Positions 11,463-24,355 of a stretch of 64,000 nucleotides of DNA are shown in pieces. The translations under genes were made by a program, and so were the position numbers. The notes beneath the pieces were generated by a model, which was given only the letters and a program-made list of their open reading frames with translations, was not told the DNA's origin and searched no databases. Location of the stretch: the NCBI RefSeq assembly GCF_000003815.2, contig NC_049986.1, positions 17,161,473 to 17,225,472 on the forward strand. Reading direction: 5' to 3'. The first letter of the stretch is position 1. Each line of letters opens with the position of its first letter. The stretch is from Branchiostoma floridae. Taxonomy: Eukaryota > Chordata > Leptocardii > Amphioxiformes > Branchiostomatidae.

Positions 11463-13369
11463 CCTTTACTTGGCTGGTATGTAATAATGGCATATATTAC
11501 GTAATATCTGCAGTCGGCTCCTCAAAGACGCTGTTGTAAAGACGGAGTTATCCTGGTACTCAGGCCAGTGATATATCATAGCTTTATGATTTTATTTGCC
11601 ACATAACGGCTGCTGAGGGAACAACTTCTTCACGATGTCGGGCGGTGCTTCTGTGGGAGTGCGCCATTCCTGCTCGTAAATTCCGGGTCGACACATCCAC
11701 CTACGTACTGCAGTCAGGCGAAGCAGAAGCGTATTTTCGGCAAGTAGGCATTCTGACGAATGATGCAAAGGACCTAAGTCATCGGTCTTTTACTGTTACT
11801 TTCTGGCTAATGGTTGCATCCTGCATGGGAGTGTCTGCAATCGATCAGTCTCCACTCCAAGCACCGGAACAAATTTTACATGGAATTGTATCAAGCTCGT
11901 AAAAGTTTTAACCGTTAACTAACGAGAGAGATGATAGGCAATCTTCAAAGCATCAGCGTGGACACACCACCGTAAAAATTGTCAATGGACCTTTAATTGT
12001 TTGTCCAATGAGACAGACCGTGCTGAAGTCGTCTCCATTCCATTTGCCATGGAATCAGTGTAATTGATTTACTAGAATGGTTTGGGCTATTTTTATTTGG
12101 GAATTAAAAGGAACGAGATAACTTGCCGTAGGAGTTTACGAGGCATGAAAGAGCCTTCCATCTCGGTGTGATTGTCTGCCATAGCGTTGTTACGGTGATT
12201 ACACGTCAAGGGCCCAAACATTAACTCGTGTATTACAATCATGAAACGGGACCCATTCGTCAGTGGACCGCAGGCATCAAGCATGTGGAGAGATATATCA
12301 AGTCTTCCCAATGGTGGCAAACATATTGCTTTTCACGGCTTATTTCTTCTTTGTATCATATTTCAGAGTCTAATAGAACATAACGTTTAACAAACTTCAA
12401 GTTCAAGGAAATGTATAGGCTTCTTTTTCAGTTAAGCCTCTGAGTGCAGTGAAATGCAATGTAAAAAAAGTAATATGGAGAAAGGCTATATTAGAACAAG
12501 CCCAGAGTTACAGCACTATTCGTCATTCTAAACAGTTATTGTTGGTCCATTTCATACTCCAGATATGTTTTTAAGGTCTATTACACCACTGTGAAAGAAC
12601 AACATAGATTAGACCTTCCATTTATTTACCTTGATTACTGAAAGACCGTCGTAACTGCAACTGTATCGTAAATGCTGTTTTATTCTTTTCTAGAGACTCG
12701 TAGACAGGCAGGGAGATAGAAAAAACAGAAAATGTATTACCTCATTATGCTATCGAACACCTTTGCACGAGTGATTTGCGGTGGCATTCATCAAGGTCCT
12801 CGGATTATGGTTAAGGGCGTCCACGGAACACCAGGTAATTTGAAATATCTATCATCCTGTTATCTTATCTAGCATGATCACGGAGAAAATTGCCGCTCAA
12901 ATGTCTCAATAGTCATTAGAGGTGGCGAGTTGGGACGGCGCGATAACTCAAAACCGGCCATTCAAAAAGTTTACTGCCTAAAGTACGTTATATTTACCGG
13001 TCGTCAAAAGGACAGATTCGTACAAACCAATTCACTTAGCTGCAAAGATTCGACAGTTGTGTTTTGATTGAAATTCCCCAGTTTGATGACGTTAGATGCA
13101 GTTTTTTTTCAGCGTTTTCCTGTCTTTTTGTTGCTGTTAGTTAACTCTCCCATTTCACCAGGGCGGCAACCTCGCTGCGACCATCCTACAACCGAGCGAT
13201 TTTACAGGGCGCTCAACGAATCCCATAGATAAAAATGGAGTTTCTTTTTTACTCTTTTTAAGTCATGATTTAACATTTCGCATGATGCTCCAAGTATGAA
13301 GTGAAGGGCTACACAAATCTGATTCATGTCGCAGCGAGGTCGCAGTGTGATCGCCGTTTTGTGGTATAA
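11463..13369. other. No gene recognised, 11463-13369
   Basis: No supportable gene. The minus frame at 12093-12320 has a short stretch reminiscent of a retroelement integrase (see findings), but this is weak. A 13-bp inverted pair (ACCTCGCTGCGAC at 13169-13181, GTCGCAGCGAGGT at 13328-13340) just left of the PIF/Harbinger-like element may be the ends of another small inverted-repeat element. Confidence 0.4.
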
Positions 13370-14173
13370 TACCCGCCTCACATTATATACGATCTTCGGA
13401 CGTACTTCGCGATCGCAGGAAGGTCGGCTGATTTTAAGATCTTAAGATGGTCTTGCGTATTTTTCGCCCAAAACCTGTTCCCCTCACATATAAGCGAGCC
13501 TCGTGCGATCGACGGTGAATAAATCTATGATAATGAACCTCCCATGACCTCTTGCACGCGGACAAGGAAATACAAAACGTTCCTCAAAAAAGGCAAAAGA
13601 TCAATAAATGTTGTTTATTTTGTTGTCGGAATCTTTTTTACCAATGAATGGAATGCGCGATCATAATAGAAATGACACAAGAAAGGAAAGTGTGTCACAA
13701 AGCCAGCCTTCATACTGCCACAGGGGCCACAATGTTAGAATTACCCTCACATTCCCAGAAATTCAATATTTGTAAACAATCGGAAGTCGGGTGAACGTCG
13801 CCCGAACATCGCCCGACTAACGGGCGTTCGCCATCCGATTTGCGTTCGATGATTGATAACTATGTCTGTGCTCGCCTATCTTTCTTCAATCGTTGGATTA
13901 ACGCAAGACTATTGACCGATACCCTTGCGAGGTACGCACGATTTGCACGCACGATCTGTGACTCGGTAACGAGCTCTGCGATCTCGGAGATCTCCTGCGA
14001 CTTGACGCTTATGTTAAGAACATGTTTCGCTGCACCGCGACCGTCGTAAGACTCCTGAAAATTGCCGGCGATCCCTAAAATTCGCAAGATGATCGTGAGA
14101 ACACTCACGAAAATGTCATTTAGAGCTCGTAAACTAGTCTTCCGATCGAATCGCGCCTAATGTGAGGCGGGTA
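13370..14173. mobile_element. PIF/Harbinger-like non-autonomous DNA transposon
   Basis: An 804-bp element with perfect 16-bp terminal inverted repeats: TACCCGCCTCACATTA at 13370-13385 and its reverse complement at 14158-14173. Both sides are flanked by TAA (13367-13369 and 14174-14176). A 3-bp TAA duplication is the classic mark of PIF/Harbinger transposons, which is the basis of the class call. The interior is rich in CGATCG/GCGATC words and has no transposase-like frame, so the element would depend on an enzyme encoded elsewhere. The left 350 bp recur in a diverged copy at 23995. Perfect ends in this copy suggest a fairly recent insertion. Confidence 0.75.
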
Positions 14174-14175
14174 TA

Positions 14176-14371
14176 AGGGCGCGGTCACATATGCTGTAGT
14201 CGGGTTTGATGCCAAAGGATTTTCAAACAGGCTGTGACAGAACCAACCACCGACATGGATCCAAAACAGCCAATACAGTTGAACTTTACAGGACATGTAC
14301 ATGGCTGTCCTGCAAATTACCGAAGTTAGAAATCCTACGACGGTCGCACTACCGCTATGTGACTGCGCCCT
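14176..14371. mobile_element. Small inverted-repeat element abutting the PIF/Harbinger-like copy
   Basis: A 196-bp segment bounded by AGGGCGCGGTCACAT (14176-14190) and ATGTGACTGCGCCCT (14357-14371), which match as inverted repeats at 14 of 15 positions. It starts within the TAA that flanks the preceding element. It looks like a separate MITE inserted beside the other, or the outer part of a composite. No coding capacity is seen. Confidence 0.5.
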
Positions 14372-17300
14372 ATGTGAGGCTTACAGCCAAACGAGCATGA
14401 TGATATACCAGGCTTCTACCAGGAATTTTTCTTATCTTTTGTTCCTTTGCATGCAGGGTGTCCTAAAATTGAGTGGAAATCCTTGTGATAATGACGCAGA
14501 CTCACTGTATCTATCAGCCACATGGCGAGTTGTGTGAGCAAATACTGACTTTTGTGTGTGGGGGGATAATTCTTTCAATACACAGTGCACATAGCTCTCA
14601 TACTTTTACTTCCAGATATCCTATAATTATTCCTGGAGGAAATGACAACTAGTAATCCTTATATTAATGGCATAGGATAATATGCGTCTGCAATATAGAT
14701 GTTTCAACTAAGTATCCTCCCAGAGGTCAACGTTATGTAACTGTATACTCCGCTATATATCACTCTCACTGCATAGTGGCCAACACATGCGGCATTACGA
14801 TATGTATACTATCGGTCGTACCATATGTAATACTAACTGTACCAAGGGGCATTGTTGCATAACTCTGCACATGGCCCAAACTCTGACGAGTTCTGACAAG
14901 AATACAGTATGGCGTATAGATGTCTACAAACTTCCTGTGCGCATGTGTTGCTGATTCTTAGACCGGCAACTACGGTAATGCTGCTATCCAAAATGTTGTT
15001 TTTATCATGATCGCAACTCAAGAGCATCTGCGCCTGTCAAAGTGGGGATCTTCTCCTGCCATGGGCCTCACACCCAGCGTGACCAATAGACAGAAGGAAC
15101 TTCATTTGATAGATGCGGAGGGTTAGGATCGTATCCAACCTTGAGACGGGCTTTGTTATGTGCAGTTGGTCGGCCCCCTGCGGTTAACCATGTATTATGT
15201 GACCGTATCAAGGGTTCAGCTACTTCCAAGCGACAGGGCAGCGGGAATAATGCATCAGGCTAGCCAAGGTCTCAACTGAAAGCTAAAGAATTGCCGAGAT
15301 TTTCTGCAACTTCTCCCCTTTAAGGTAGATGCGGAGATCTGGCTTGGGCAATCGATGAGTGCTGGCGCGTCGACATACGATCGATGGTCGGATGGTAATG
15401 GGAAAGGCAAGATGGGGTACAGTTCGCGCCAAGACAAAGTGCCGAAAGTTTTGTGGGAACTTTCTCGGAAATTGAACATTTTCAGGACAAAATTGTCATA
15501 GCCCTCGCAGCTTACAAGCGCAATTCTGTTCTGAATTGAAATTAAGCGATGTGGTATTCACTGTTGAAGTACCAGAAGCTAGAAAATAAACCAAGAAACG
15601 CTTTGCTCTTACTGAAGCGGATTTCTGTTTATTGCTATGTTGACCACTGCCATAAATTACATGACAATTGTTGGTACTCTATCCAATCGTAAGGGCCTCT
15701 CCTTCATACTTGTTCTCATCCAGAATCATTTCATTTCAGGCTGTTACATTAACTTTCAAGTTATGACTTGTATTCTATTCAATGTATTCATCCCGGCAGG
15801 ATATAGCTGTGTTATTTAATTATATTCACCTGTATTCCTATCTGGCTTACATTTGTACATTTTGAAAACTTGTCGAAATCCTGCTGTTGGCAAGTATTCC
15901 AAATGGTCGATGTCAAACGTACGTGGCGCTCTCTGTTTATCTTTAATCTATTCCAAGACTTCTTCCGTCAATACCCGTGTCTAAAGGTAGGCTAGCTACA
16001 GAGTAGATTTTAATAGGAATATTCATTCATCACCTTTTCTGGCCTGACTGACCCTTACAATGCACGATAACATGTTTTAGTGGTTTGATTTACCATGAGG
16101 AATGTGCCATTGTTCCCAGCACGAATCTGTGCAGATCTTCCATACACCAATTGACACGACCATCATTTCCGATACGATATTGAGCGAAAGATAAATGATT
16201 TACTGAAAAATCGGTCACAGGCCTGCAAAAAATCAAAGATATTGTGTCGTGTCGAAAGATGTATCAAAGAGCTGCAACGATGTTAAGCCCTTAAAATATC
16301 TTCGTTAACGAAGTTTGAACAGTCAAGTTGGAGGTGATTGACTTACAAAGTTAAGGAAGATCCTCCATGAAAAGGGCAAACGGACGCTCCAACTTACGAT
16401 ATGCTTAAGAAGAAGTGTAGTCCCACTTTGACATTCAGAGTAAGAAACGCAAATGATAATCGTAAAGGTGAAAATGTCTGGAGGGTGACCATGTAATGTA
16501 GCAGAACATGGATTCGCCGAGGCCTGATGAGTTGGGTACTGAAACTTTCAACTGCTAGATTTGGACGTGATGGGACTTTTTATATTTTTATGTGTACACA
16601 TATGTAAACACAATAAAGTCTCAATAGGGGCCAGTTTTCTTGAGTTCAAATGCTTCAGAAGAAATTCAAAGTACTACAAAGAACACAGAAGTCTTCTCTA
16701 TCGAGGTAATCATGAGCAGCCGCCAAAACTGTATTCAAATTAAAATGTGGGTATTAATGAAAAAAATGTAAAGCTTCCCATTGTCAATGGTATGCATCTA
16801 AACTGAGGATGGTTTTCTGGTTAGAATAAAGAGCACCAAAAGATTTTTCGGCCATTCTGGCTGGCCAAGCCCCCATTTTATGCTGGCGCCATGTAAGTTC
16901 AAACGGTCTTTCCGCAGTAAATTTGTGATATATTGTCAATTTCTGCCAATGTTCGTCTGACAATTAGAGTTGCTATATTTAGTCCTTTTCATTTCACCGT
17001 CTTGCCTTTGATTTACTGCAGGAAATTTTGTTTCATTAAATGGGCATCTTCATTTTGTTTGACTATTGTAGTAAGCAGTATAGCCATAAACCGTGGACCC
17101 TGATTCGATTAATAAAGCACAGACGTTATGCCACTGACGAGCGCCATATGGCACTGCTGGTCGTAAACAAGTGCACGACTATACAACTATGTTCTGCACC
17201 TGAAAAGCTATTACCATTTATCCAGTACTAAAATACCCTCCGACTGTACCGTTCTTACATCACAATCACATGTTTCTCATTAACTTTTACTGTTATTGAG

Positions 17301-17416
17301 TCAAGACGATGTTTTGGTAGGTAATTCCAGAATGATGTACATACATAGTTAAAAAGTGACTTAAGCATGTAGACACACGCACCTTTTGATCATGAATGAA
17401 AAAAGAGACTATACCC
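14372..17416. other. No gene recognised, 14372-17416
   Basis: Nothing coding can be supported. A 14-bp palindrome (CTTCGTTAACGAAG) lies at 16300-16313. The rest is AT-rich sequence with scattered short frames. Confidence 0.5.
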
Positions 17417-17840
17417 TAGCCTGTACTCTCTCATGTGAATCATGGACGCCAAATGCAGAGCTACAAAGAAGGGTGCAGTCATTGGGAATATATTAATGAA
17501 ATGCCTCAGAAAAATCCTTGGGATAACTTATCTGGATCACTTTACAAATAAAGAGAATATAAACAACATAAGGCAACACGGTCACTATGAAAGACTCCAA
17601 ACAGTAGTGAAGAGAAGGAAACTAAAGTGGTATGGACACTTGATGGTCAAACTGTGAATGGAGCTAGGAAAAGGGGAAGGCAGAAGAAAAAATCGGCAGA
17701 CAACATCAAGGCGTGGACATGAAAGTGTTTTGCAGCTTCCCTTCCGCTGGCACAGGACCGAATGGAATGAAGAAAAGTGATCCGAAGTGCTACCATGCAG
17801 TGCGCACACGACCCAGGAATACTGGGTTAAGGGACCAGGA
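17417..17840 (+). pseudogene. Decayed LINE (non-LTR retrotransposon) ORF2 3' end
   Basis: Translation across shifting frames gives the familiar C-terminal region of a LINE reverse-transcriptase polyprotein. Near 17430 is CESWTPNAELQRR. From about 17499 come KCLRKILGITYLDHFTNKE and then VKRRKLKWYGHL. After a stop near 17657 there is a basic stretch rich in Gly, Arg and Lys, and near 17740 an FAASLPLAQDR-like segment. The Cys-Glu-Ser-Trp and KLKWYGH motifs are what I recognise from LINE copies in invertebrate genomes. Stops and at least two frame changes show it is inactive, and only the last roughly 130 residues remain. The exact clade is not determined. Confidence 0.75.
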
Positions 17841-20800
17841 TACAAGGTACAAGGTACCTAGCATATTGTGCTTTCTACTGATTCCTACCCGATATGGACA
17901 CATATATATGCATAATAGGGGCACAAGTACAGACACACAGACAGCGATAAAGGATATGTGATAAATGACCTGAACAGTGATGTCCAACTACGACAAGCGT
18001 GGACCAAATAATTTCTCCTTTCGTGGCGTATGTTTTAACGTTTTAGGTTCGTGTCAATGGAATATGAGAATTTAAGGATTAATGACCCACTCCGAGGTGT
18101 ATATGGTGTCATAACGCCTGGTCCTTTGCTATAACCAACGAATAAAACCACCGAGTGAGCAATAATAACCCCCCCCCCCCTCCACTCGACGGCGATTGTG
18201 CTGCGTTGTCATTGCGACCAACAACGAATGTGTGTAACCCTGGATTTCATACAGGGTATATACAAAATGTAAAGGTGTGAGGAAAAAGACAACAAAGACA
18301 ACACAAAGCGTAAAACTATCAACTTTTTTCCATAGAATTCGTTGAGCGTTCTGTCAAATTCTAGATCGCCGGAGAGCTCAAGAAGCGGCAGTAGAGAACG
18401 AGGATAGAGAAACAGACCAATTGAAAACCAAACTAGGCAATATCTAAGTTACTGCTACTGTTCGAGCGTGCCATGGTGACTGTTAAAAGCACATCAGCAG
18501 ACCTTTTAAGAGAATGGATTTGTGGGAAATCACGGTACACCGCAAGCCGTAACAAGTCAGTAGCTTTTTCACCATGAACAAGTTTAATTCCACAGCAGAC
18601 CTAGCAGTGTGCACAGTACTTTGATGCCGTCCTTGGTGCCACAAATTGCGCTACTTGTCCTGTAAATTTGACATGGCGGGCCCTGTCAGTTAGAATCTGA
18701 TAAACACAATTACCGCGGTCTCGGAGGTTATCATAAAGCACCCCGGACCTTTTACAGGACGCTAAAATGGGCTCCCCGGAAAGAAGCTAATCGTAATGAC
18801 ACGGACGCCACGTACTTTCGATACTGTCGAGAATGAGTAGTTGATGTTGTTTTTCAAAAGAAAGACAATCAATCATATTGAAGTGGGTAGACGTCAGCCT
18901 TCACTTTTTTGTTTACCTCACTGGGTTTCAGAAGGGCTGGAGATGGGAAGAACGACAGTTCTCTTTCAAGACGACTGTCCGCTTGGGGATTGGGAGGGTG
19001 GTATCATTTAATTGCTCCCGTTAAGCCATACCAACTCAAGTCCCTTGAGATTTATCTGCGATTTCATTTCATTTGTAGACAACTTTGCAATTACAGTATC
19101 TTACTGTTTTGTAGGGAGGGCGTTACAGCCAATTCCCCCCCAAAATGAAGGGGTAATCAAGCATTGTCAAGTTCCTTTTTAGCTGTCATTTCAATTCATC
19201 CATACATGCATCGCGTATATAAGAGACCAAATTCGAAATACATACCCTGACACTCTCTAAGTTTGGAAGGTATTTCCCAACAATTTTTCAGCTAAAATCA
19301 TAATCTATTACTGACTCACGAAAATATGTACTAGTCATTACAAGAAAATATTTATCTTAGATACACATTGGTCATGTAACGGATGATATCATTCGGAGGC
19401 ATTGTCTTCAGCGTGTCTGTGTGTTATGATTACAGTAGATAGGCAAAATGTAATTACGTAATGGGGAAGATGGAGTAAGCGGGGCTGGCAAGGTGGAAAA
19501 TGGCCCTCGGTCAGACATTGTTTCGTTAACCTGACAGAAAGTGGTTGGTGCTGTTGGTAAAATCAGGAACCAGAGGATTGAATGTGCGAATAGGTGACAA
19601 AAGGTTTTATGATAATCTATTTTCCATTTCTCGCTAATACTTATGTATGTGTACTTCAGCGTGCCAGCGGAAATGCATAGAAATAATCAACAAAACGTTC
19701 ACAAAAACGGAGGTATGAGATCTTTGAATTCTTGTAGATCACAAAACATGAAGCAGTCCAAGTTATTTTGTGTAAGGCCACACCGACTTTGGATTTTATG
19801 GATGACATCATTTGGAGATCCCAAACCTAATGCGCACGGTTGAAAATAAGAAACAAATTGAGCAAAAATAGAATTGCTGCTGAACCACAGGACTAAACAT
19901 CCAGACCATTATTTCCCGGGCTTGGTTTTTCTTATGTTCACCTCAAGTAAGACTGTAAGAGACAATCGTCCCCTTTTCAATCATGTTTGTATTGCCATTC
20001 TTGTTTAAAGAGGAAACAAGGGTGCAGTGGCCCCATGCCCTGACCATTTGCAGTGCCCCCCTCTACCCTGGAGAGCAGGTCCTCCGGTAAGCATGAAATT
20101 CTACTACTATTACTACAAAATACAAAATAGAGTTGTAGAATAAAGCTTAACATCCTAATTAACATAACAATAAGGGCTAACATAGCCACATGGATAACAG
20201 ACGAACTTCAATTCGCGCGCGGATGTTATCCATGAAATTACGTCAGTGTGGCCTAAACGGCATTCAAATCTTGACAACAAAATCTAAAGTAATTACACCA
20301 CGCTCAGTTGCTGCAGCACGTAGTTGATTAAAATGGTGCAATTCATTGCGGTTGAAATATATCCTGCTCTAACCCGAGAACCATAACTTAGTTCCTGTAG
20401 TCATTAAATAGTGGATTCTGACATCCATATTTGAATTATTTGAGACGAAGGTCAATGATTGATAAATCTATCTATCCATTACGATGTTGCATGATGACTC
20501 GTACCTTATATGTAATATAATATATATAGTGTAAATCAATTGCATCACAAGGACAGCAATAATTTTGTTGGCTAATATCACTTTGCGAACCCTCCCCATT
20601 TTGCCATCATATTAGACAAAGATGAAATACAGCTGCAGGCTTTTACTGATGATGTGCAATAAATACTTTGACTTTATAAATACTGCAAATACACCTCATT
20701 CAATTCATACGCAAAGATCACAAGTGCTGTGTATGGTATCGTAAAAAAAGTTTGTATAAGTGTTTCAGGCAGTGCACTACATCTTAACTCTTTTGTGCAT

Positions 20801-22937
20801 GGGAGGAGATATGACTTATATAGTAGCATATGGTATACATAACGAGGTCTATCTACAACAAATCGTGCCGCTGGGCGCCTGCTGTTGTTATGATGTATGC
20901 TGCCCTCTGACCAGTTGAGTCCGGAACTCATCTGTCCCTTCAGCACATGCGTCAGTGGGCAATATGAAGAAACCATATTCGATATTACGCATGGAACCAG
21001 GCCAAAGTGGATACAGCTATTTTAGGTTGACTTGTTATCGCAGTTCAGACAAAATATGGTGTAGTTTAGAGGCCGGTTGAACTTCCCTCGCTGATAGAGT
21101 ACTTTTCTGTCGTCCTGGAGGATACTATTGTTCGCACAATTTAAAGTTTTTTGTTCAATCAATGCACAAAGTCTTACAAGCGAAATACTAGATTTTCAGA
21201 GTCTAGCTATCGACAGTCTGTAGTCAATGGACGCCTTGGGACAGACGAAAAACAGGCGGAATAAATCCTAGATAAACGTGTAGGCGCCATGGGCCTGAAA
21301 TACAGATTTGCGGCAGTACACATGTTTCAGAAGCAGACTATTCTGACAAGGCAATATTCCCATCACCACAATGCTTGTCAAAGATACAAGCACGATTGGC
21401 TGTATCAATTTTCATTGTCACATTGATTTCATTTAGTTCTCTAATGCAATTTTAGTCACATTCATCTACTTCGAGTCCAATGTCATGACGAGATGGGTTG
21501 TTGGCTGGAAGCCCAGGCGGCAATCGTCGACGCCAGCAGCGGCTGCCTTTAGCTCCAGAAGATTCCAGCTATCGGAATGCTTCATGCACACGTGTCCAAA
21601 TCTACCAGGACATGTGCAACCGTAATTACCGTAATCGCCAACAGCAAGCTAATGGAACACTTACAACATCATTGCAATTTCCTGTATGTACCCAATACTT
21701 TGTATTCCGTGACGACTGTATTCCTGCCAACTCCAACAAATTGCTTGGAAACGCCAGCATGCTGCCGACCCCTGATGCTCTAATCCCCATGTTGCGCCTA
21801 AAGCACAAGTAAATGGTCAACGGTTTGACTTTAACAGACAACTGAGGGACGGCAGGATTACAGGAAAATCAACTACTAGATGAGCATTCCTATCTACAGT
21901 CAAGTACTCCGATCGACGTACTTAGGTAACAATCACGAGGTTATGAATCAAATTGTTACAGCCTACCTTTAAGCTCTCTACAGCACCATCACCATCTCCC
22001 TTGGTATACATCAAACGTCGCACAGGCTATTTAGTCCACATACTCTGCCCCTGGCGCTGTCAACTTCTCCCCTGATTTCCCACCTGATCCCAGCCCTTCC
22101 TGTAACCAGGACTGGTCACCTGATCTCACACTGCCTTGATTAAATATTAGATATGACACGCTGGCCTTCATGTAATATTAGGTAAGGCACGCACCGCAGA
22201 GCAAGTCAGTGGACAATACCAACGATGACTGCTGCGAGACCGACAAGGCCACATGAATTTTTCAACAACTTGATCCGACTGGGTCATCGCTAGTTCCCGG
22301 CGTGGGCGCCATCAGATGACCAATCGGCGCTGATTTTAAATATAAATATAGCTGGAGTGAGGAATTGCTAGTTCTTTAAGATTTAGTAGTTACTCAGTAA
22401 ATCGTCTTGAGACGGTGATACATTGTTAGAAAAAAATGTCGTCATATCCTAAAATACATACAACTTTCGTTTTGAGAACTATTCCCGTGTTGAGCAGATA
22501 TTTCACAATCTAAATAACCGTCGGAATAGAAGGAAGGAATCCCATTTCATCTCTGGCTCGTTCTCAATTAAATGTCGAAAACGTGTCGCCTGACTTTACG
22601 ACTTGATATTGAGCAAATTATAGACAGCATGACTGGTCCCTTTGTTTTTCCACAACTCCTGTAATGTTTTGCAAAAGATGCACCACAATATTCATATTGG
22701 TTCATGGCTTTGAAGGTTATTATAGCCTCGGGTGGGATTTGAACCCCTAAAAAATGGCTGTCGCCTGAGAAGATATGAAGAATTCAAATAGTAGCCAAAA
22801 ATGCAACAATTCAGTTCCCAAAATGATTGTTCGGCAAATGAAACCAGCTACCCAGGCCCTCTGCCCGATCACGTCAGATCGCTACTATCACTGATCTTGG
22901 AGGCTGTGTGAGGAGGTTTATGCCTGTCGCCAGATTC
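17841..22937. other. No gene recognised, 17841-22937
   Basis: No coding exon is supported; the longest frames (100-104 codons near 20.7 and 21.5 kb) look random. A C-rich run occurs at about 18168-18181. On the minus strand near 22728-22745 there is a tRNA B-box-like GGGTTCAAATCCC-type motif without the rest of a tRNA. Confidence 0.45.
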
Positions 22938-23311
22938 TGTAACAAACGTTACCACCACGAGTACGATGGTTGCCACGGTTATATTATCCACGTATAAGAC
23001 TAGAAATTGCCGTTTTTGTGACGCTTTACAGTTTTTCTGGATTTCTAAAGAAACAAAAAATGGCAATTGACTGCCATTTGTATCCCACCCTGCTTACAAA
23101 ATGTTGTACAGAAATGACTGTAACAAACGTTACCATTGTTTCATGGCTTCTAAGCATTCTGTCTGACCCGGTGCAATAATGCTGCCCACTTTTTAAATGT
23201 CCATAGGGACGTCAACTTATGCCAAAATGATGTAGCCAATAATGCTAATACTTTCGAAGATAAAGGGTTAAGTTTACTGCTGTAACAAACGTTACCGGTA
23301 ACGTTTGTTAC
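22938..23311. repeat. Array of three GTAACAAACGTTACC motifs ending in a 30-bp palindrome
   Basis: The identical 16-mer TGTAACAAACGTTACC occurs at 22938-22953, 23119-23134 and 23281-23296. The third copy is followed at once by its mirror, so 23282-23311 is a perfect 30-bp palindrome. Each motif is itself a dyad of GTAAC/GTTAC half sites. Copy spacing is 181 and 162 bp. The surrounding sequence also contains partly related words (AAATGGCAATTG, TTGCCATTTTTT). This looks like ends or subterminal repeats of a transposon, or a protein-binding array; no protein-coding content goes with it. Confidence 0.7.
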
Positions 23312-23994
23312 CTGCCCTGTAATGCATTACCAATGGGACCGAAAATAATAAGTTGCCATTTTTTGGCTACGGTCAAAAGAGGAATTTTCCTAAACAACCA
23401 GGTAGTTTTCAGTGAAAATAAAGCCGATTTATTTTTCGACCAAAAAAATGCCATTTTCGACATTTCAATGAGAACGAGTGCTCTACAATTAGAAAGTACC
23501 AAAATGAATAAATTGAAACACGTTCCTTGAAAAACATAGTAAAACTGCTCATGTCACATGATATTTCATTTTCCATGTGACTTTAGTATTCCGATAAAGC
23601 GACCGAGCAGGGCAGAACATGATCAATACTGACGTCACTGTCCTTTATTCATATCGGTGAGGTCGTCGCTGATGCCAAGACTGGTCAACCTTGCTCTGTG
23701 GTGCATGGTCTGCGTTATCTGATTTACAACACTCACCATACCAACATAAATATCGAGGCCTATCTACGATACAGGGCAAACTTGAGAAGAAATGTTTTCA
23801 TCAGCAGTGTTTATGTTGTCTTCTGTTGTTTATTTCTAATCGAACCAAGCATTACGTGTTCCCTTTTTATTATTTTTATCGATTAATCGAATAAATTATG
23901 GAATTTGTGGTACTCGTGAACACATTTACAAACAGTGGCTACTGCAACAGGAGTACATACAAACAAGACAAGTAATCCATCTGTGATGTCCTAA
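23312..23994. other. No gene recognised, 23312-23994
   Basis: AT-rich sequence with frames of 67 codons or less. Nothing recognised. Confidence 0.5.
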
Positions 23995-24355
23995 TACCCC
24001 TGTCACATGGTCGACGATCTTCGGGCGGGAGTACTTCGCGATCGCTGGAAGGTCGGCCGATTTTAAGATCGACAGAGGGTCGCACGTGTTTTCGCCTGAA
24101 AACAGTCCCTGTCACATTGAACGAGGCTTGGGCGATCGTCTAAGAATACAGTTATGATAATGAGCCTCCCATGACATGGCGCCACCTCTTGCACGCGGAC
24201 GAGCTGAGAGACAAAGCGTTACCCACAAAAAGGCAATAGTTCAATCAGTTTTGATGGCTTAGTTGTGGGAATGTTTTTAACCATTTAATGGACCGCGTGG
24301 GTAGAATAGAAATGGTCACAGGAAAGGAATTATGTGATAAACCCAGCACGCAAAA
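23995..24355 (+). mobile_element. Truncated relative of the 13.4-kb PIF/Harbinger-like element
   Basis: It begins TACCCCTGTCACATGG, preceded by TAA (23992-23994), and then follows the left half of the element at 13370 in the same order: CGATCTTCGG, TACTTCGCGATCGC, AAGGTCGG, GATTTTAAGATC, then CTCTTGCACGCGGAC, AAAAGGCAA and GACAC/GTCAC-AGGAAAG. Similarity stops near 24355. I find no matching right inverted repeat downstream, so the copy is 3'-truncated or recombined. Divergence is much greater than between the ends of the 13.4-kb copy. Confidence 0.7.

Noticed and set aside
22728-22745. tRNA-like B box on the minus strand (GGGGTTCAAATCCC-type)
   Set aside because: No matching acceptor stem, D arm or anticodon arm could be placed around it.
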